From Propionispora sp. 2/2-37 (GTDB taxonomy: Bacteria; Bacillota; Negativicutes; Propionisporales; Propionisporaceae): a stretch of DNA of 64,000 bases. The stretch covers positions 186,001 through 250,000 of the forward strand of contig NZ_CYSP01000006.1 of the NCBI RefSeq assembly GCF_001298735.1. The letters are read 5' to 3'. Shown here one piece after another: positions 60,286-64,000 of this stretch (its first letter is position 1; each line of letters opens with the position of its first letter). The notes under the pieces are model-generated. The model was not told where the DNA came from. It saw only the letters and a program-made list of their open reading frames with translations, and searched no databases. Made by a program: the position numbers and the translations under genes.

Positions 60286-60483
60286 TTAATTGTCTAGTTG
60301 ATTTTCAGCAGTAGAGCTAATACGGATGTTTAAAATGGCAATGTGACGGTCCATATCTTGGGACATTTGTTGGAACATCTGTTGAGCACTTTGCTCATCG
60401 GTAGCTGCAGCAAAGGCTGCGTAGGTTCCTTTTGCTGACTCAGCAGCCGCTAAAGCTTTTTCTAAATCCTTTTTTACTGTCAT
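60286..60483 (-). CDS. DUF1657-family small protein
   Basis: 65 residues: MTVKKDLEKALAAAESAKGT, YAAFAAATDEQSAQQMFQQM, SQDMDRHIAILNIRISSTAE. A short helical hairpin protein typical of spore formers, often near spoVA-type genes and spore-envelope genes; function unknown. GGAGGACAG before ATG. It stands alone here. Confidence 0.75.
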   Translation of the reverse strand: MTVKKDLEKALAAAESAKGTYAAFAAATDEQSAQQMFQQMSQDMDRHIAILNIRISSTAENQLDN

Positions 60484-60974
60484 ATTCTGTCCTCCATTTA
60501 ATAAAATTCGACGTACAATTGTTATAGTTTACTATCTAATTTAACTTATGTGGTATATTAATGAGATATTGGAATTTTAAAATATTGTTGAGCAAACAGT
60601 TTGAAGGTAACGGCGGCAATATATTGAATCTTAGGCGGCATTCATTAGCATGGAAGCCCTAAAAAAAGATAATATGTAAATGGAAGGTAGTAAGAAAAGT
60701 TATGAACAGTAATGATGAGTTAGTCGTACTGCCTAGATGTATTAGTGGCTTTGATATTTTTTTAGAATCAAATGGTGAACAATCAATACCTATTAAAACG
60801 TTAAAGGCAGTGTTAAATCATTATAATATTATAAAAATTAGTATGTATTTTGGTATAAGGAATATACACAACAATAAGTTGTTACTTTACTTTTGCTAAG
60901 ACAGGCAGAATTTTTTTCCGTTACAAAATACCATTTATCACATAATATATATAAGAAGAAAGGAGGAAGTGCTT
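60484..60974 (+). other. AT-rich gap with one doubtful frame
   Basis: A 65-residue frame at 60702-60899 (MNSNDELVVLPRCISGFDIF) has a weak GGAAGG site and no recognisable features. Nothing else is visible up to the zinc-ribbon gene. Confidence 0.3.
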
Positions 60975-61148
60975 ATGGAACGAGAACGGTGTCCATATTG
61001 CGGAATGGATTTATCTGGTAGAAGTATTGGTAAATGGGGGCCTCTTTTGGGAGGTTGGTATTGGGGAAATCCTGGTTGGAGTTGGGGTTATCCTGCATGG
61101 AAAAAATGTTGTCACCATGGTGGGGGGCATTATTGGCGTTATGACTAA
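60975..61148 (+). CDS. 57-residue Trp/Gly-rich protein with CxxC and HH motifs
   Basis: AAAGGAGGA site before ATG. MERERCPYCGMDLSGRSIGK, then seven tryptophans in a W-G-x pattern (GGWYWGNPGWSWGYPAWKK), then CCHHGGGHYWRYD. One half zinc ribbon at the start and a CC-HH cluster at the end could bind one metal between them. No signal peptide. I do not recognise the family. Confidence 0.65.
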   Translation: MERERCPYCGMDLSGRSIGKWGPLLGGWYWGNPGWSWGYPAWKKCCHHGGGHYWRYD

Positions 61149-61185
61149 GTTCATAAGAATCTCAAAAGGAAAAATGGTAAGTTTG

Positions 61186-61236
61186 CATAAAAACTCCCCG
61201 TTTCGGTCGTGGCCGGACGGGGATTCATCTTTTTTT
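61186..61236 (+). terminator. Stereotyped terminator (copy of 6271)
   Basis: CATAAAAACTCCCCGTTTCG GTCGTGGCCGGACGGGG then T7; almost the same bases as at 6269-6304. Confidence 0.85.
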
Positions 61237-61281
61237 AATAAGTATTCTCACGACGTTTTTACGATAATTAAGGTTTACATA
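61237..61281 (+). promoter_or_regulatory. Repeat-promoter unit r4
   Basis: AATAAGTATTCTCA, CGA at 61251 and 61262, AATT at 61266, AAGGTT, TACATA at 61276. First CGA to box: 25 bp. Confidence 0.6.
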
Positions 61282-61360
61282 CACTAGGTCTGAGGATAAT
61301 TTTGTGTAAATCGGATTCCTTATGACAAGAAATAGGCTTTTTTAAAAGCAAATTTGTTAC

Positions 61361-61460
61361 TCAGAAATGTAAGGGTCCCAGATATAAAAGAAAATATATA
61401 CTCGTTAGCGTGGTTTGGGTAAGTACAGCCTAACCTATTTTTCAGGAACGGGGGATTGTT
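61361..61460 (+). repeat. Direct repeat copy B
   Basis: Starts TCAGAAATGTAAGGGTCCCA and ends CAGGAACGGGGGATTGTT. It equals copy A after comM with 114 bases missing at 61434. The TACTCAGAAAT at its left edge also occurs at the very end of comM (48480-48490). Confidence 0.85.
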
Positions 61461-61468
61461 ATCATTTT

Positions 61469-61515
61469 AAACAAAATATTCATGCGATATTTCTGCGATA
61501 ATTAAGATTTATAAT
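61469..61515 (+). promoter_or_regulatory. Repeat-promoter unit r5
   Basis: AACAAAATATTCATG, CGA at 61485 and 61496, AATT at 61500, AAGATT, TATAAT at 61510. First CGA to box: 25 bp; the best box of the set. Confidence 0.7.
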
Positions 61516-61646
61516 GAAAATAACTCTTAAAAGTTAAGAACTTTTAAGAGTCGGCCATGGGATAAGACGGGAATTCCTCCTTGTTTTTTCTTCTTAATTC
61601 ATGGCCAATTTACCCCTACTCTTTCGAGAGTAGGGGTCTTATTGTC
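61516..61646 (+). ncRNA. Candidate structured short RNA of unit r5
   Basis: Downstream of the r5 box: CTCTTAAAAGTT / AACTTTTAAGAG perfect hairpin (61526-61552), then GGCCATG ... CATGGCC (61557 and 61599) enclosing a pyrimidine-rich stretch, then terminator CCCCTACTCT / AGAGTAGGGG with TCTTATT. No convincing frame. Inferred only from structure. Confidence 0.45.
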
Positions 61647-61704
61647 AGGTGGTTTTTAAATTCACCATGATAGTGCAATAATTAATTTTAAAAGAGAGAT
61701 ACCG

Positions 61705-61875
61705 GTGAAAAAAATTGTATTAATCATAGTTATTTGTTTATTTTTCAATTCAGTAGCATTTGCTGAATCAGAGTTTCATGAAGAAATCACTAACAAAGAT
61801 GATGTAACAGATAAACTGACGGTATCGATCGAGAACTGGAACAAGCAAGGTTCATTTGTCTACTATCTGCATTAA
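61705..61875 (+). CDS. Small secreted protein (56 aa)
   Basis: GTG start with AGAGAGA. Signal peptide MKKIVLIIVICLFFNSVAFA, cut after AFA; mature part ESEFHEEITNKDDVTDKLTV then SIENWNKQGSFVYYLH, about 36 residues, acidic. No family recognised. Followed by a regional terminator at 61912-61943. Confidence 0.6.
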   Translation: MKKIVLIIVICLFFNSVAFAESEFHEEITNKDDVTDKLTVSIENWNKQGSFVYYLH

Positions 61876-61911
61876 CTCCTATCTTAATGATATGATTTTT
61901 ATTTTAGTGTT

Positions 61912-61943
61912 TGCCCGGTGCCTGGCTACCGGGCCTTTTATTT
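61912..61943 (+). terminator. Terminator after the small secreted gene
   Basis: GCCCGGTGCC-TGG-CTACCGGGC with CTTTTATTTTT. Confidence 0.85.
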
Positions 61944-61979
61944 TTAGTACTGTTAAAATATTTAGAAAGATCTTTTAAA

Positions 61980-62008
61980 TTGACAATGATTGTCAATAGG
62001 AATATATT
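61980..62008 (+). promoter_or_regulatory. Promoter overlapped by a Fur-type box
   Basis: TTGACA (61980) - 17 bp - TATATT (62003). Perfect 7-1-7 inverted repeat TGACAAT-G-ATTGTCA at 61981-61995, covering the -35 box and spacer. This is the Fur/PerR/Zur layout, closest to Fur (TGATAAT-n-ATTATCA); binding there would block RNA polymerase. Confidence 0.7.
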
Positions 62009-62041
62009 TATTTAAAATACCTGATGGAAGGGGGAAGTATA

Positions 62042-62197
62042 ATGAGTAATACAGATTACCCTAGGGAAGATTTTCTAAGCATAAAAGAAAAATTGTTCAT
62101 CATTGGGGGCTACAGTGTTTTTGCGCTTGTTGTAACAGCCTTGGTTTTATACGGGGCTTCTCATGGCATTTATATAGATCCTGCCAATTTGTCATAA
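62042..62197 (+). CDS. 51-residue single-pass membrane protein, probably metal-regulated
   Basis: GGAAGGGGG site before ATG. MSNTDYPREDFLSIKEKLFI, membrane helix IIGGYSVFALVVTALVLYGA, then SHGIYIDPANLS. One histidine, no cysteine. The Fur-type box at 61981 suggests a role in iron or other metal stress. No family recognised. Confidence 0.6.
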   Translation: MSNTDYPREDFLSIKEKLFIIGGYSVFALVVTALVLYGASHGIYIDPANLS

Positions 62198-62230
62198 TTA
62201 GACGGCTCCTTGACTGAGAATTATTTATAT

Positions 62231-62273
62231 TTAAAAATAAACGATTTCTGCGCTATTTTTGAGGGTTTATACT
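62231..62273 (+). promoter_or_regulatory. Repeat-promoter unit r6, degenerate
   Basis: AATAAACGATTTCTGCG: CGA at 62242, second half-site degenerate, GAGGGT, TATACT at 62268. First CGA to box: 26 bp. Confidence 0.45.
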
Positions 62274-62317
62274 TTAAATGGGCAATGACTACCCTTGATG
62301 TGATTATTTATATTACT

Positions 62318-62351
62318 GTTCAGTGGCTTCAACTGCTGGGCTTTTTATTTT
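62318..62351 (+). terminator. Terminator of short unit r6
   Basis: TTCAGTGGCTTCAACTGCTG and GGCTTTTTATTTT, a worn copy of the regional CGGC-TTCG-GCCG terminator. Confidence 0.6.
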
Positions 62352-62866
62352 GTACGCTTACTATGATGTAAGAACTGATTAAGTCGGTTGCAATCAAGTT
62401 AATTAAGGTTATTACATGAGTTCGTCACGCATCCAGGAAGCTATATTGGCTAGTATTTGTATAATACCTCTAGCGCTGATAAAAAAAGAGAACCAACTCT
62501 TATACCCCTGCAAAATACCTGTTGTTATGACTCCTGATGCTATGCAGAGTTATTAGTGAATCATGGGTAATGGAGATAAAACTATTAAGTCTGTATAATA
62601 AATCCCCCCGTTCGATTGTAACCAGACGTACGATTTTGCTAGATCAAAATTGTGATGGGGTTAGTCCGAATGAGGAGTGTATCCTTCTCGCTATCTTCAT
62701 TTTATCCATAGCAGTGTCATTCTGGGATTAGTTATAAGTTTTTCTGACAACTTGAGTGCTAAGGTATCCGAAATAAAACGATTAATTTATATTAAGAATG
62801 ATATTTTATGCAGGTTAATGTCTAAAAATGTCGAAATAAATTAAAAATAATTATGGGAGGTAACTT
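62352..62866 (+). other. Gap without a convincing gene
   Basis: AT-rich; a 64-residue frame at 62537-62731 crosses a degenerate terminator-like piece (CCCCCGTTCGATTGTAACCA) and looks accidental. An AAATAAAACGATTAATTTAT piece at 62773 is a poor relative of the repeat element. Confidence 0.4.
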
Positions 62867-63682
62867 ATGACATTAATGGATAGTGTTATAAACTCAGCAG
62901 AAATTACTAAAAAACTGATGCCTTTAGACTGCTGCATTATGATTACTGATTTTAATGGTCTTATTGTAAAGTTTGTTCCTGCACAAACATTTGATATGGG
63001 GGTCCGTGAGGGCGACTATGCAGCAAAAGGTGGAACTGTCGATGAATGCATAAGAACCAAGAGTAGCATCCATAAATCATTAAAGAAAGAACTATATGGT
63101 GTTCCAATTAAGGCGAGTTGTGAGCCTTTATATGAAGATGGCAAGTTCATTGGAGCATATGCAATTGGATTAAGCCTCGAGAACCAAGCAATTCTTCAAC
63201 AAGCAGCTCAAGCAATCGCTGCAACTAGTGAAGAGATTACGGCAACTACTGAAGAATTGGCAGCTACAGCGACGGAACTGGCAAAAGACTTAGAAAAATT
63301 AAAACAAAGCAGCAAAGTGGTAGCTGAGCATGTTGAAAAGACGGAAGAAATATTAAGTTTTGTAAGCGAGGTTGCGGTAAATTCTAATTTACTTGGGTTA
63401 AACGCAGCAATTGAAGCTGCACGAGCTGGTGAGCAGGGTCGTGGCTTTGCCGTTGTCGCTTCTGAAATACGAAAGATGGCAGATAATAGCGCTCAATCTG
63501 TAATTGAGATAAGAAAAATATTGAATGCAATAAGAACTGAAACCGGGCTCATTACAACAGGTATCATTGAATCTACAGCAATTGGTGAGAGGCAAGCCTC
63601 TGCTAGTAGTGAAATTGCTTCTGCAATGCAACAATTAGCTTCATCTGCTAACAACGTTGAAAACATAGCGCAGATCATTTAA
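62867..63682 (+). CDS. Soluble methyl-accepting chemotaxis-like protein
   Basis: 271 residues, no membrane helix, GGGAGG before ATG. N-terminal PAS/sensor-like domain (about 15-105: [60 protein letters not shown]), then the coiled-coil signalling part with tip [40 protein letters not shown]. The stalk is short and it ends soon after the tip region ([10 protein letters not shown]), shorter than a full receptor. Cytoplasmic sensing of a small ligand or redox state (CC pair near the start) is possible. Common in Sporomusaceae and Clostridia. Confidence 0.85.
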   Translation: MTLMDSVINSAEITKKLMPLDCCIMITDFNGLIVKFVPAQTFDMGVREGDYAAKGGTVDECIRTKSSIHKSLKKELYGVPIKASCEPLYEDGKFIGAYAIGLSLENQAILQQAAQAIAATSEEITATTEELAATATELAKDLEKLKQSSKVVAEHVEKTEEILSFVSEVAVNSNLLGLNAAIEAARAGEQGRGFAVVASEIRKMADNSAQSVIEIRKILNAIRTETGLITTGIIESTAIGERQASASSEIASAMQQLASSANNVENIAQII

Positions 63683-63879
63683 CAAACTTACTATAGACAT
63701 AATTTGTCTGATGTCGATTTGAAAAAGAGAAGGTTATCGTCTGTGCTGTCAAGGTTGGATAATTGTGTTAGAGGTAAACGGAAAGTGGCTATAAAAAAAC
63801 AGGCCAATGCGAAACTGACCTGTACGGGAGAAAACGGTCGTTAATATCCTGGGGAAGGTGGGATTTATGCCTAAAAAAA

Positions 63880-63912
63880 TAGGCCAGCCTTAAGGGTTGG
63901 CTGGCCTTTAAG
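63880..63912 (+). terminator. Terminator-like hairpin near the window end
   Basis: AGGCCAGCC / GGCTGGCCT around TTAAGGGTT, TT tail. No gene is visible between 63683 and 64000. Confidence 0.7.
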
Positions 63913-64000
63913 TGGGAGAGGAGAAATAAACTCCGGTATAAGTATTGCCAGTGCAGGAAGAATTTATGCGATTAAAAGAAAATATTTTTAAAACATTTCC

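Noticed and set aside
59387-61515. Sigma-D (flagellar) promoters as explanation of the repeat units
   Set aside because: CGATAA-like cores suggested TAAA-N15-GCCGATAT, but the distance from TAAA to CGA is 19-20 bases, not 17, and the GCC is not kept.
62537-62731. 64-residue frame
   Set aside because: Crosses a degenerate terminator-like sequence, no binding site, no domain.
49079-62866. CRISPR array
   Set aside because: The repeats of the accessory region are few, unevenly spaced and associated with terminators; no cas genes are present.

Overview
The window reads as one contig from a spore-forming Bacillota, most probably a Negativicutes member of the Sporomusaceae type (Sporomusa/Pelosinus-like). 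The pointers are sporulation genes (ylbJ, spoVS with a sigma-H-type promoter, a DUF1657 protein), an FMN-dependent FabK instead of FabI, the ylbH-ylbI-ylbJ-ylbK-ylbM-ylbN-rpmF and fapR-plsX-fab-acpP-rnc-smc-ftsY-ylxM-ffh-rpsP orders, and orphan flagellar-export-like YlqG/YlqH genes beside rnhB. The genus assignment is inference; no rRNA is present.

Layout. 1-6.6 kb: the end of an EF-G-like gene, a loose region with small or decayed genes (one standalone Cas2/SinR-like protein), an arsenic resistance operon (arsC, arsR, a second arsC broken by one missing base, acr3) and a tRNA-Pro(CGG) on the minus strand. 6.7-14.2 kb: a secreted NlpC/P60 hydrolase, then an amino-sugar cluster. A GntR regulator lies behind a perfect operator, followed by PTS IIBC, murQ, nagA, nagB, a TIM-barrel protein of unknown function and PTS IIA. 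Together these import and phosphorylate GlcNAc-type sugars, open MurNAc-6P and feed fructose-6P to glycolysis. 14.3-21.7 kb: rsmD, coaD, a coiled-coil protein, ylbJ, a patatin-like esterase, tmcAL, ackA, DUF177 and rpmF. 21.7-29.7 kb: a complete type II fatty-acid synthesis operon led by its regulator fapR (plsX, fabH, fabK, fabD, fabG, acpP, a second FabK/NMO-like gene, fabF). 29.7-48.5 kb: rnc, a radical SAM gene, spoVS, smc, the SRP genes (ftsY, ylxM, ffh), ribosome and tRNA maturation genes (rpsP, khpA, ylqD, rimM, trmD, a SPOUT methylase, rplS), lepB, rbgA, rnhB, ylqG/ylqH, yraN and comM.

From 48.5 kb to the end the character changes abruptly to an accessory region of decayed and very small genes: an IS110 remnant, a prophage lysis cassette (XhlA, frameshifted holin, GH25 lysozyme), two broken tail/surface-protein genes each followed by the same two-hairpin module, integrase remnants, a GNAT enzyme, a flavin reductase, a quinol NO reductase, a DUF2935 protein, tiny secreted or membrane proteins and a soluble chemoreceptor-like protein. 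A direct repeat occurs right after comM (48.5 kb) and again at 61.4 kb, so this region may be an integrated island.

The most unusual signal lies between 59.28 and 62.28 kb. At least five intergenic sites share one promoter-like design: two half-sites exactly 11 bp apart (CGA...CGA in four of them), then AATT, six bases and a TATAAT-like box. The distance from the first CGA to that box is 25 bp in four copies and 26 bp in a more degenerate one. Several are followed within about 35-130 bp by a strong terminator. This looks like an array of co-regulated short transcription units, possibly small RNAs or peptides. Other notable items are a 118-bp MITE-like palindromic insert splitting a terminator, and a Fur-type box overlying the promoter of a 51-residue membrane protein.
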